Of a DNA stretch of 14,844 nucleotides, positions 1 through 7,245 are shown in pieces (position 1 is the stretch's first letter; the number at the start of each line of letters is the position of its first letter). Position numbers and translations under genes: made by a program. Origin of the DNA: Firmicutes bacterium UBA911 (GTDB lineage Bacteria; Bacillota; Desulfotomaculia; Desulfotomaculales; Desulforudaceae); contig DBEH01000050.1 in NCBI GenBank assembly GCA_002294005.1, positions 1 through 14,844 of the forward strand, in the 5' to 3' direction. The notes beneath the pieces are model-generated. The model made no database searches. It saw nothing but the letters and a program-made list of their open reading frames with translations, and was not told the origin of the DNA.

Positions 1-45
1 ACTTAAACCTTACACTCACATGGGCAACCCGTACCGGGGGGCCAG

Positions 46-88
46 TTGTCACAACAGCATCGTATTGTGTTAGGATGAAGGTTATAAT
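46..88 (+). promoter_or_regulatory. Putative promoter of the purE-purK operon
   Basis: TTGTCA at 46-51 is followed after 19 bp by TAGGAT at 71-76, which carries an upstream TG (extended -10). A second perfect -10-like hexamer, TATAAT, lies at 83-88. Which hexamer is used cannot be decided by eye; no good -35 lies 17 bp upstream of TATAAT. The stretch 67-88 recurs almost unchanged at 3196-3217 upstream of the SbtA-like gene. No purine riboswitch or PurR box was recognised. Confidence 0.5.
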
Positions 89-125
89 GGATTTAGGGAA
101 AACTTCGGGGGGTAGAGGTCCGTTC

Positions 126-623
126 ATGAAGCCCGCAAGCGGTCTGGCGCCGGTGGTCGGCGTGATTATGGGCAGCCGCAGCGATTGGGAAACGATGCGG
201 CATGCCTCCGGGACACTGTCCGAACTGGAGGTGCCTCACGAATGCCGCGTGGTGTCCGCGCACCGCACGCCGGAATTTCTTTTTGAATACGCGGGTACCG
301 CCGAAGCCCGGGGACTGCGGGTAATCATCGCCGGGGCCGGCGGAGCCGCTCACCTGCCGGGCATGGCGGCCTCCCGCACCACCCTCCCGGTCCTGGGCGT
401 ACCGGTCCAATCCCGAGCCCTGCAAGGCCTCGATTCGCTTTTGTCCATCGTCCAGATGCCGAAAGGCGTTCCGGTCGGGACGCTGGCCATCGGCGAGGCC
501 GGCGCGGTGAACGCGGCTTTGCTGGCCGTGTCCATACTGGCGCTGACCGACCCTGCTCTGCGGGAAAGGCTGCAATCCCGGAGGCGGCGGGAGACGGCCC
601 GCGTCCTGGAGGAGCAGTTGTGA
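126..623 (+). CDS. purE: N5-carboxyaminoimidazole ribonucleotide mutase (PurE, class I)
   Basis: PurE converts N5-CAIR to CAIR in de novo purine synthesis in the cytoplasm. The 165-residue product has the normal family length. It shows the phosphate-binding GSRSDW (residues 16-21), the catalytic SAHRTP (44-49) and the glycine-rich AGAGGAAHLPGM (69-80) typical of class I PurE. The adjacent purK supports the class I, bicarbonate-dependent route. I start at ATG 126, preceded by an AGAGG-type site. The upstream in-frame ATG at 75 lies inside the putative promoter and would add a non-conserved tail. The stop overlaps the purK GTG start (GTGA), so the two genes are translationally coupled. No other purine gene is in the window. 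Confidence 0.95.
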   Translation: MKPASGLAPVVGVIMGSRSDWETMRHASGTLSELEVPHECRVVSAHRTPEFLFEYAGTAEARGLRVIIAGAGGAAHLPGMAASRTTLPVLGVPVQSRALQGLDSLLSIVQMPKGVPVGTLAIGEAGAVNAALLAVSILALTDPALRERLQSRRRRETARVLEEQL

Positions 624-1822
624 AGACGGTGTTTCCGGGCGGCCGCATCGGGGTGCTGGGAGGCGGCCAATTGGGCTGGATGCTGGCTTTGGAAGCGAGG
701 CGGATGGGATACGGGGTGGGCGTACTGGATCCCGTGGCCGGTTGTCCGGCGGCGAAGGGCGCGGACTTCTTCCTGCAGGCGCCCCTGGATGATGTCGAGG
801 CCGCCCTGAGGTTGTCCGCCCAAGTGGACGTGGTGACCCTCGAAAATGAGTTCGTGCCGGCCGCGCTCCTGGCCCGGCTCGAGGGAACCGTGCCGGTCCG
901 CCCAAGCGCCGCCGTATTGCGTACCGTCCAGGACCGCCTGCTGCAGAAGGAGTTTCTCAAAGCGGCCGGTTTTCCCCAGGCACCCTTCGCGGCGGTTGAC
1001 GATCCCCGGCGCCTTGGCGAAGCCGTCCGCGCGGTCGACTTCCCCGCCGTGCTCAAGAGCCGGCGGGGCGGCTACGACGGAAAAGGCCAGGTGCTTGTGA
1101 CTGAGCCCGGCGCGCTGGAGAGCGCTTGGCGGGCCATTGGCGGCCGGCTGGCCGTGCTGGAAACGCTCGTTCCTTTCAGGAAGGAGATCGCGGTCATTCT
1201 GGCCCGCTCCGTGCCGGGCGAGATGCGGGCCTACCCGGTGGCCGAAAACGTGCACGTGCGGCATATCCTCCACACCACCAGGGTGCCGGCCAGGGTTTCG
1301 GAGCGGACCCGCCGGGAGGCCGAACGGATGGCCTGCGGTATCGCCGAACAGCTCGGGCACGTCGGGGTGATGGCGGTCGAAATGTTCGTTTTGGGCGACG
1401 AGAGCGTGCTGGTCAATGAGATCGCTCCCCGGACGCACAACAGCGGGCACTACACTTTCGGCGCCTGCGTCACCTCTCAGTTCGAGCAGCATCTGCGGGC
1501 GGTCTGCGGTTTGCCGCTGGGCGATCCCGCGCTGCTCTCCCCCGCGGTTATGGTGAATCTGCTCGGAGACCTTTGGCTGGAGGGCCCCCCGCGGTGGGAA
1601 ACGGTGTTGTCGCGCCCGAACGCCCGCCTGTACCTTTACGGCAAAGAGGGAGCAGGGGTGGGCCGGAAGATGGGGCACGTCCTGGTCGTCGATGCCGACA
1701 CGGACCGCGCCTTGCGGGAGGCGGAGGAGATCGCGGCGCGGCTCGGCGCAAGCGGCGCCTCGGCCCCGGCCGGCCGGCCGGCGGGCGGCGGCGGGGCGGA
1801 CGGAAGATGGGCGCGATGCTGA
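620..1822 (+). CDS. purK: N5-carboxyaminoimidazole ribonucleotide synthase (PurK)
   Basis: PurK is an ATP-grasp enzyme that makes N5-CAIR from AIR, ATP and bicarbonate, feeding PurE. The product has 400 residues. The N-terminal VLGGGQLGWM segment (about residues 12-21) is the PurK nucleotide-fold signature. ENEFVPA, KSRRGGYDGKGQ, FRKEIAVILAR and NEIAPRTHNSGHYT follow in family order across the ATP-grasp domain. Translation starts at a GTG overlapping the purE stop by 4 bp. The last 25 or so residues are a Gly/Ala/Pro/Arg-rich tail that looks like low-complexity extension; it overlaps the start of the next gene by 16 bp. Function is secure; only the tail is odd. Confidence 0.95.
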   Translation: MKTVFPGGRIGVLGGGQLGWMLALEARRMGYGVGVLDPVAGCPAAKGADFFLQAPLDDVEAALRLSAQVDVVTLENEFVPAALLARLEGTVPVRPSAAVLRTVQDRLLQKEFLKAAGFPQAPFAAVDDPRRLGEAVRAVDFPAVLKSRRGGYDGKGQVLVTEPGALESAWRAIGGRLAVLETLVPFRKEIAVILARSVPGEMRAYPVAENVHVRHILHTTRVPARVSERTRREAERMACGIAEQLGHVGVMAVEMFVLGDESVLVNEIAPRTHNSGHYTFGACVTSQFEQHLRAVCGLPLGDPALLSPAVMVNLLGDLWLEGPPRWETVLSRPNARLYLYGKEGAGVGRKMGHVLVVDADTDRALREAEEIAARLGASGASAPAGRPAGGGGADGRWARC

Positions 1823-2730
1823 TTAAAAGAGGCGGCGCGCGGTTTCGTTTCCGCAAGGCCGGCCGCGCACCCCGGACACCCGGCCGCTACCACGGGTGCG
1901 CCGCCGTGCTGAGCACCAAGCACGGCAAGGAGGTGGTCGTCGCCCCTCCCTTAAAGGCGTTGCTGGGGCTTGCGGTCCAGGTGCCGGCGGGGTTGGACAC
2001 CGATACTCTGGGCACTTTTACCGGCGAGGTCGAGCGGGTGGGCACTCCGCTGGAGGTTGCCGCGCGGAAGGCCCGCCTGGGGATGGATGCCGCCGGCCTG
2101 TCCCTGGGCCTGGCCAGCGAGGGGAGCTTTGGTCCCGACCCCCGCGTCCCGTTCGCACCCCTGCACCACGAACTGATGGTTTTCGTGGACGACCGGCTCC
2201 AGATCCAGGTGGTGGAGCAAATGACGACCCACCGCACGAACTATGAGCACATCACCGCCGCCTCTTTCGCCGACCTGGGCGATTTCCTCGACCGGGCCGG
2301 TTTTCCGTCTCACGCCGTGGTGGTGCGGCCGAATGCCGGGCTCAAAACCTGGCCGCCGCACAAAGGCCTCCGGACGGTCGAAGCCCTGCAGGCCGCATTG
2401 CGGGAGTGCGCGTCCGCATCGCGCGACGGTCTGGCCCGGGTGGAGACGGACATGCGTGCCCATATGAACCCGTCGCGGCTCGCGGTCATCCGCCGGCTTG
2501 CCTTCCGCCTCGGGCGCCGGCTGCTCAGGCGCTGCCCCGCCTGTGAAACTCCGGGCTGGGGGGTGGTCGAGGTGGTCAAGGGTCTGCCCTGCGCGGAATG
2601 CGGGCACCCCACCGGGCTGGTCGGTGAATTGGTGGCGGCCTGCCCCCTTTGCACGCACCGTGCCAACCGGCCGCGTTACGATGGTCGGAGGGCGGCACCG
2701 GCGCGCGACTGCCCGTACTGCAATCCGTAG
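1807..2730 (+). CDS. DUF6671-type zinc-ribbon protein of unknown function
   Basis: This is a 307-residue protein of unknown function. After a basic, poorly conserved N-terminus comes STKHGKE (about residue 36), which I recall as typical of DUF6671 proteins, then an alpha/beta region with MTTHRTNYEHI and VVRPNAGLKTWPPHKGL. The C-terminus carries four CxxC pairs (Cys243/246, 262/265, 279/282, 302/305), enough for two zinc ribbons. It overlaps the purK 3' end by 16 bp, so it probably belongs to the pur transcript. The start is uncertain. ATG 1807 gives an extended basic leader with a weak ribosome site; ATG 1816 is the alternative. The family assignment is from memory of the motif pattern; the zinc-ribbon reading is direct. 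Confidence 0.75.
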   Translation: MGAMLIKRGGARFRFRKAGRAPRTPGRYHGCAAVLSTKHGKEVVVAPPLKALLGLAVQVPAGLDTDTLGTFTGEVERVGTPLEVAARKARLGMDAAGLSLGLASEGSFGPDPRVPFAPLHHELMVFVDDRLQIQVVEQMTTHRTNYEHITAASFADLGDFLDRAGFPSHAVVVRPNAGLKTWPPHKGLRTVEALQAALRECASASRDGLARVETDMRAHMNPSRLAVIRRLAFRLGRRLLRRCPACETPGWGVVEVVKGLPCAECGHPTGLVGELVAACPLCTHRANRPRYDGRRAAPARDCPYCNP

Positions 2731-2855
2731 AAAACCGAATGGCTATCAGGAGGTGATGCGGGAAATCAGAATTTTAGAAGTCAGGAGTTGGACCGCACGT
2801 ATTGCGAAGTCCCAGGCAAACCCGATTTTCTCGAATTTTTAAGGAGGTTAAAACC

Positions 2856-3119
2856 ATGAAATGTCCCGTATGTAATGTCGGCTTGAACATGACCGAGCGG
2901 AGCGGCGTGGAGATTGACTATTGCCCGCAGTGCCGCGGTGTCTGGCTGGACAGGGGTGAGCTCGACAAGATCATTGCGCGTGCGGAATCTCAGGATTCGC
3001 CGGGGGACAATCGCCCGCGACCGTCGGGGGAACGCCCGCCACAGCCGGAGAAACAAGGTGGTTACGAGAAAAAGCACAAGCGGAAGTCGTTTCTCGGGGA
3101 CATGTTCGAATTTGATTAA
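2856..3119 (+). CDS. Small zf-TFIIB-type zinc-ribbon protein
   Basis: This 87-residue protein begins MKCPVC and has YCPQCRGVWLDRGEL, so Cys3/Cys6 and Cys23/Cys26 form one zinc ribbon of the bacterial zf-TFIIB family (usual signature CPxC...CxxCxGxWLDxGEL). The rest is hydrophilic: a Pro/Arg/Gln-rich linker and a basic tail KKHKRKSF ending in an acidic, aromatic GDMFEFD. ATG 2856 has an excellent site (AAGGAGG, 2841-2847). It lies 125 bp after the DUF6671 gene, another zinc-ribbon protein, and may be cotranscribed with it. The cellular role of this family is not established. Confidence 0.88.
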   Translation: MKCPVCNVGLNMTERSGVEIDYCPQCRGVWLDRGELDKIIARAESQDSPGDNRPRPSGERPPQPEKQGGYEKKHKRKSFLGDMFEFD

Positions 3120-3175
3120 CCTCAAGCCGCGTGATATGTATTCTGTATTATTCACAACAGGCACCCCGATTTTGG

Positions 3176-3217
3176 TTGACTATTAATCGAACAAAGTGCT
3201 AGGATAAGGGCTATAAT
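3176..3217 (+). promoter_or_regulatory. Putative promoter of the SbtA-like gene
   Basis: TTGACT at 3176-3181 lies 18 bp before TAGGAT (3200-3205), which is preceded by TGC (extended -10). A perfect TATAAT follows at 3212-3217. Positions 3196-3217 match 67-88 upstream of purE at 18 of 22 bases, and all four differences are transitions. No start site is known; transcription from here would give a leader of roughly 240 nt. Confidence 0.55.
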
Positions 3218-3342
3218 CTTCAAGCAAGCTGGTGCCGGCGCAGCCGGCGGGCGGAAGGCGGGGGTATCGGCGGGGCCGGCGGCGTGTGCGCGGTTAGTCT
3301 CTTGCGCGTTCGAGGCTGTTATGGGTTGAGGGTGGGTGGTTG

Positions 3343-3375
3343 ACGGCCCTGATTGACCTCAGATTGGGGCCGTTT
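3343..3375 (+). terminator. Possible attenuator hairpin in the SbtA-like gene leader
   Basis: ACGGCCC (3343-3349) pairs perfectly with GGGCCGT (3367-3373) around a 17-nt loop. The stem is followed by TTGCTTT, a weak U-rich tract. It could act as a leaky or regulated terminator inside the leader. The long loop and interrupted U tract keep confidence low. Confidence 0.3.
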
Positions 3376-3451
3376 GCTTTCCGCCCGCCTGATTAAAAAT
3401 AAAACGGCACGCGGTGGCCAGGAGAACGAAGAAGAAGGGAGAGTGAGCGAC

Positions 3452-4459
3452 ATGCTGGACGCCATAATCATGAACTTTACTTCTGCCCCGATCCTCTTCT
3501 TTGTAATGGGCGTGCTCGCTGTCCTGTTCAAATCTGACCTCAGGATCCCACCTGACGTGGGGCGGGGCATAGTCCTCTTCCTGATGGCCTCAATCGGAAT
3601 CAGGGCGGGGGCGGAAATCGCCCAGACGCCCGGTGGGTTGCTGGCCGCGGCGCCCTTTGCCCTGGCTGCTTTGGTATTCGGAGTTGTCATCGCAGCGATT
3701 AGCTTTACTCTTTTGGTGGCCTTATTGAGACTGGACCATTATAATGCGGGTGCGCTGGCGGCGGCTTTTGGTGCGGTAAGCTCGGCAACTTTGCTGGTCA
3801 GCCTTTCCATGCTGGATGGCATGGACGTTCCCTACGAGAAGTTCGTACCCGCCCTGTATCCCTTTATGGACGCCCCGGCCATAATTGCGGCCCTGCTCCT
3901 TGCCAAGAGAAGCCTGGACAAAACGTCCGCAGCCAAGGTTGCAGGCAGTGGCCCGGGTGATGCGAAAAGGGGCTGGGGCAGGCTTGTCGCGGAGTCTGTC
4001 ACAAATAGCGGAGTCTATGTTTTGCTGGGATCACTGGTTATTGGCTTGATCGCCGGTCCGGCGCAACTGGCCAGGGAGATGGCCTTGTTTGACACGTTGT
4101 TCAGGGGCATACTCTGCTTCTTTCTGCTGGACATGGGCATCCTGGCCGCATCGCGCTTGAGGGAACTCAAGTTTGTGAGCCCGCTGATCATTCCCTTTGC
4201 CATAGCAATCTCGGTAATCAGCGGCGTGACAGCTGTCTTTGCAGCTACCTTCATGGGCCTAAGTCCAGGAGGTGCCGTCGTCTTTGCGGCCCTGGCAGCC
4301 GGCGCCTCCTACGTGACTGTTCCAGCCGCCATGCGGGCTTCTATGCCAGAAGCCAACCCGTCCCTCTATCTGGGCACGGCAATAGGGATAGTCTTCCCCT
4401 GGAACGTGCTAATCGGCCTGCCTATGTACCTGCAGCTGGCCCAGAGTATAGCCAGGTAG
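3452..4459 (+). CDS. SbtA-like sodium-dependent bicarbonate transporter family protein
   Basis: The 335-residue product is almost entirely hydrophobic helices. It carries the hallmarks of the SbtA family (Sbt_1): IPPDVGRGIVLFLMASIGI, FGAVSSATL, ALYPFMDAPA, LFRGIL, SPGGAVVFAALAAGASYV and MPEANPSLYLGTAIGI. Cyanobacterial SbtA is a Na+/HCO3- symporter with two inverted five-helix halves. The layout here fits, but the linker between the halves is short. No adjacent PII-like sbtB regulator is seen. I start at ATG 3452, behind GGGAG; the in-frame ATG at 3353 would add a hydrophilic tail crossing the 3343-3375 hairpin. Codon use seems slightly richer in AGA/AGG arginine and A/T-ending codons than in the neighbours. 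Substrate in this anaerobe-like host is inferred only from family. Confidence 0.85.
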   Translation: MLDAIIMNFTSAPILFFVMGVLAVLFKSDLRIPPDVGRGIVLFLMASIGIRAGAEIAQTPGGLLAAAPFALAALVFGVVIAAISFTLLVALLRLDHYNAGALAAAFGAVSSATLLVSLSMLDGMDVPYEKFVPALYPFMDAPAIIAALLLAKRSLDKTSAAKVAGSGPGDAKRGWGRLVAESVTNSGVYVLLGSLVIGLIAGPAQLAREMALFDTLFRGILCFFLLDMGILAASRLRELKFVSPLIIPFAIAISVISGVTAVFAATFMGLSPGGAVVFAALAAGASYVTVPAAMRASMPEANPSLYLGTAIGIVFPWNVLIGLPMYLQLAQSIAR

Positions 4460-4464
4460 TCGCC

Positions 4465-4481
4465 GCACGTGACGGACGTGC
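4465..4481 (+). other. Short hairpin after the SbtA-like gene
   Basis: GCACGT and ACGTGC pair around a GACGG loop just after the stop codon. A run of five T lies about 18 nt further on rather than directly behind the stem, so this is a weak terminator candidate between the transporter and the oxidoreductase cluster. Confidence 0.3.
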
Positions 4482-4574
4482 AGGTGATGAGGGCTGGTAT
4501 TTTTCTTGAGGTGGAAAGAGCGGGAGAGGATCCTCGGTGAGGGGTTGGGTCAATAAATGCCAGGAGGGATGGTT

Positions 4575-5195
4575 ATGGCCGTGAGTGAGTACCAGGTGCG
4601 GCCCGGGCCGGAGGGTTACCTGCCGCCCGCGGCGGCGTCCATGGGGGTGGAGCTGCCGGAGCGCGGCGCGGCCCTGGTGGAAGGCCGGGTGGTGCCGGAG
4701 GATGATGCTTTCCAGGCAATCGCCGAGAAGTTGCTGGCGGCGCGAAACCCGGTGTTTTTCCCGGGGCCGGCGGTCTTGTGGGCGTGGAAGGACGGGGTGG
4801 CGGAGAAGGCGAGAGCGGTACTGAGACTGATGGAGGTTGTGGGGGCGCGCGCCATCCCCATGCCGGATTATCGGCCCAAGTATCCGATGATCAACCCGGC
4901 GGTGGAGATCAACCCAAACCACCCCAACCTGACGATCTGGCACAACCGGATCGACGTGGGGGTGTTCGTGGGGGTGCACTGTCATTACGCCAACGTGGCG
5001 CTGAAGATCATCCGGGGGGGCACCGACTGTTATACTATCGCCCTGTGCGGCGAGGTGGGGCACGAGGATGCCATGATCACGTTGCGGGATGTCGACGTAA
5101 AGAAGCTGGAGCGCCTGACGGAGGCGGCGCGGGCGCTCGCGGCGGCGGGGCCCCCGCGGACCGGGGTGATGCCAAGGGTGGGCACTGCGGTTTAG
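4575..5195 (+). CDS. CdhB-like subunit (CO dehydrogenase/acetyl-CoA synthase epsilon family)
   Basis: The 206-residue protein resembles the CdhB/epsilon subunit family of archaeal CO dehydrogenase/acetyl-CoA synthase, often annotated as carbon monoxide dehydrogenase beta subunit family. After an N-terminal extension comes a Rossmann-like fold: AEKLLAARNPVFFPGP (about 45-60), a middle part with MPDYRPKYPMINPA, and DVGVFVGVHCHYANVALK (about 127-144), matching the family's strand-GV-x-YYA pattern. No iron-sulfur or nickel ligand set is visible, so it is not itself a CO dehydrogenase. In archaea the epsilon subunit is an accessory with a nucleotide-binding-like fold. I start at ATG 4575, six bases after AGGAGGG (4562-4568); the in-frame ATG 4557 precedes that site. 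It lies 38 bp before the alpha gene and probably makes a partner of that complex. No CODH catalytic gene is in the window. Confidence 0.7.
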   Translation: MAVSEYQVRPGPEGYLPPAAASMGVELPERGAALVEGRVVPEDDAFQAIAEKLLAARNPVFFPGPAVLWAWKDGVAEKARAVLRLMEVVGARAIPMPDYRPKYPMINPAVEINPNHPNLTIWHNRIDVGVFVGVHCHYANVALKIIRGGTDCYTIALCGEVGHEDAMITLRDVDVKKLERLTEAARALAAAGPPRTGVMPRVGTAV

Positions 5196-5233
5196 GGGGT
5201 TCGGATCAGATATGTGCAGGAGGTGGTAAAAGC

Positions 5234-6376
5234 GTGACAACGCAGCAAGTGGTGGCTCCGGAGCATCTTTTTTTCGAAGCCGAACGGGAACGGCAGTTCA
5301 TGACGGGCAGTGAAGCGGTCAGGGAAGCAATCAAGCGGGCGAACGTCGATATGGCGATTTCGTATCCGATCACGCCGCAGTCCGAATCGATGCACTTGGT
5401 GGGAGACATCTACGCGCAAGGATATTTGAAGGAATACTTCCGGGGTGAGAGCGAATTCGCGGTGATGGCGGCGGTGGCTGGCGCTGCCATGGGAGGGGTG
5501 CGGGTTTTCACTGCTACGGCGGGTCCCGGAACTCTGCGGGCCTTCGAGATGTTCCCGACCTGGGCGGGAGCGCGGCTGCCGGTGGTCTGTGCCTTCATGA
5601 CCCGGGGGGTCAATTCTCCCCTTACCATCCAGCCGGACACCATCGAGATGGCCTTTCTGTTGGACACGGGCATATTGATGTTTCACGCCGAGAATGCGCA
5701 GGATCTGTACGACATGATCCTGAAAGCGTTCGTGATCGCGGAGCAGACCGACGTGCACATTCCGGTGGGGGTGTTTGTCGACGGGTTCTTCGTCACCCAT
5801 ACGCGCGAAGAGGTGGCGACGGCGCCGGCCGATCTGAAGCTGCCGCCTTACAATCCCTATTCCGCGCCCGTGCCGGTGATGGATATGGAAAGCGTTCCGG
5901 TGCGGCAGATGCGCGACCCGTTCGTGATGAAGAGCAACTTCATCAGTTACGCCGCGCACGCCTCCTGGCAGCAGGAGATTCTGGCGGCGCAGGAGCGGGC
6001 GCGAAAGCATGTGCGCCGTTATCTGGGGGGGCTTTTGGAGGCGGAACATCCGGAGGCGGCGGTGCTGGTGGTGGCCGCCGGAACCGCGGTGTCCCAGGGC
6101 AGGGAGGCCGTCGCCGCCGCCCGCCGGGAAGGCCTGGAGGTTGGGCTGATCAAGCTCAAAAGCCTGCGTCCCTTCCCGCGGGAGGAAATCCGGACGCTGG
6201 CGCGGCAGGCGCGGGCGCTGATCGTGCCCGAGTTCAACCGGGTGGGTTGGCTGGCCAGGGAGATCAAGTCGGTGGTGGAGGACACCACAAAGGTAATCGA
6301 CGCTCCCCGGGTATTCGGCGGAATGACCATGCCGCCCGACCTCATTCTGGCCCAGATCAGGAGGTGCTGCGCTTGA
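5234..6376 (+). CDS. 2-oxoacid:ferredoxin oxidoreductase, alpha subunit (copy 1)
   Basis: This is the alpha (PorA-like) subunit of a thiamine-diphosphate 2-oxoacid:ferredoxin oxidoreductase, 380 residues. TGSEAV (24-29) and YPITPQSES (44-52) form the pyrimidine-domain signature, and Thr47 corresponds to the substrate-contacting threonine of pyruvate oxidoreductases. Then come RVFTATAGPG, the substrate-loop TRGVNSPLTIQPD with Arg124, VDGFFVTHT, and a C-terminal domain II with GTAVSQGREA, LRPFP and RVFGGMTMP. The GTG start at 5234 has AGGAGGTGG upstream. The gene ends in a TTGA overlap with the beta gene. The substrate could be pyruvate or another 2-oxoacid; sequence alone does not settle it. 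Confidence 0.88.
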   Translation: MTTQQVVAPEHLFFEAERERQFMTGSEAVREAIKRANVDMAISYPITPQSESMHLVGDIYAQGYLKEYFRGESEFAVMAAVAGAAMGGVRVFTATAGPGTLRAFEMFPTWAGARLPVVCAFMTRGVNSPLTIQPDTIEMAFLLDTGILMFHAENAQDLYDMILKAFVIAEQTDVHIPVGVFVDGFFVTHTREEVATAPADLKLPPYNPYSAPVPVMDMESVPVRQMRDPFVMKSNFISYAAHASWQQEILAAQERARKHVRRYLGGLLEAEHPEAAVLVVAAGTAVSQGREAVAAARREGLEVGLIKLKSLRPFPREEIRTLARQARALIVPEFNRVGWLAREIKSVVEDTTKVIDAPRVFGGMTMPPDLILAQIRRCCA

Positions 6377-7245
6377 GCAAGGGATTGTTCAGGATATCGC
6401 CCGGATTTGAGGACGTGATGCCGGCCGAGTACAAGGAACTGGTGACCAACGGTCCCTACGGGAGAGATCTGGGAGTTAAAGACCTGGGGACGTTCAAGGA
6501 GTTGATCGAGGAGCACCCGCTGTGCGCCGGCTGCGCCGAGGCCTTGGCCCTGCGGCTCATCCTGGCCTCGTTGCCCAGTCCCGAGGACACGGTCATCGTG
6601 GGGTCGACCGGCTGCAGTTCACTGCTCTTCACGCAGGTGGCCGTTCAGAACATCCACTCCCTGTTCGGCAACCAGAACGCCGTGGCCACGGGTCTGAAGC
6701 GGGCGCTCCGGCTCCGGTTCCCGGACAAGGTCAAGGACGTGGTGGTGATCGCAGGCGACGGGGCGACCGTGGACATCGGCCTGGACATGGTCATGCAGTC
6801 GTGGTTTCGGCGCGAGCTGATCACCACCATCATGCTGGATAACGAGGTCTATGCCAATACGGGAGGTCAGGAGAGCGGCATGTCGCCGCAGGGGGCGGTG
6901 CTGTACATGGCGCCCTTGGGGAAGAAGTTTCCCAAGGTGAACCTGCCGGAAATCGCGCGGGAGGCCGGCTGTGCTTACGTGGCCACGATTTCCCCGGCTC
7001 TGCCGCGGCGGTTGGGCAAAGTGGTGCGGCGGGCCATCCTGGTGGCCCGTGAAATCGGCCCCAGTTACGTGCAGGTGTTCTGTCCCTGCCCGACCAACTT
7101 CAAGTGGCCTTCCGCGCAGGTCTTGCAGAAGATCAGGGACCGTCAGAAGGAAGGGATTTTCAAGGTGCGTGAGTACGTCTCGCCGGAGGCTGAGGCTTAT
7201 CTGGCCGGACTGGAGGTGGAGCGCCAACATGACGAACAAGAGTAG
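6373..7245 (+). CDS. 2-oxoacid:ferredoxin oxidoreductase, beta subunit (copy 1)
   Basis: This beta (PorB-like) subunit binds thiamine diphosphate and a [4Fe-4S] cluster; 290 residues. The cluster ligands are visible: Cys51 and Cys54 in HPLCAGC, Cys81 in STGCSS, and Cys239 in CPCPTN. The ThDP/Mg site is GDGATVDIGLD (128-138) with DNEVYANTGGQ (156-166). The TTG start at 6373 is supported by AGGAGGT six bases upstream and by the 4-bp overlap with the alpha stop. The upstream in-frame extension lies within alpha. The N-terminal 40 residues (PAEYKELV, DLGTFKE) match those of the second beta. Works with alpha, gamma and delta as one enzyme. Confidence 0.88.
   Translation: MSKGLFRISPGFEDVMPAEYKELVTNGPYGRDLGVKDLGTFKELIEEHPLCAGCAEALALRLILASLPSPEDTVIVGSTGCSSLLFTQVAVQNIHSLFGNQNAVATGLKRALRLRFPDKVKDVVVIAGDGATVDIGLDMVMQSWFRRELITTIMLDNEVYANTGGQESGMSPQGAVLYMAPLGKKFPKVNLPEIAREAGCAYVATISPALPRRLGKVVRRAILVAREIGPSYVQVFCPCPTNFKWPSAQVLQKIRDRQKEGIFKVREYVSPEAEAYLAGLEVERQHDEQE

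Larger units (their letters stand above)
3120..3451 (+). other. Non-coding leader region upstream of the SbtA-like gene
   Basis: This stretch of about 330 bp holds no credible gene. In order it contains a putative promoter (3176-3217), a GCCGGC-GCA-GCCGGC hairpin (3234-3248), a G-rich segment with three GGG runs and a GG (3323-3339), and a 7-bp perfect hairpin (3343-3373) followed by TTGCTTT. It ends in a purine-rich stretch with GGGAG before the ATG. The order resembles a regulated 5' leader, but no known riboswitch class was recognised. Confidence 0.5.

Noticed and set aside
75..125. Earlier in-frame ATG for purE
   Set aside because: It lies within the putative promoter hexamers, lacks a ribosome site and adds residues absent from PurE proteins.
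350..1678. Long open frame on the - strand opposite purE/purK (442 codons)
   Set aside because: It is antisense to two certain genes and its translation is rich in Arg, Gly, His and Pro without family motifs, as expected for shadow frames in GC-rich DNA.
2756..2842. 28-codon mini-frame behind AGGAGGTG, ending at the zf-TFIIB ribosome site
   Set aside because: The SD is only two bases from the ATG, too close for good initiation, and the peptide has no recognisable feature. It might be a leader peptide but the support is too thin.
4526..4535. Perfect palindrome GAGGATCCTC upstream of the CdhB-like gene
   Set aside because: Ten bases with no second copy nearby and no -35/-10 pair around it; a chance restriction-like palindrome is as likely as an operator.
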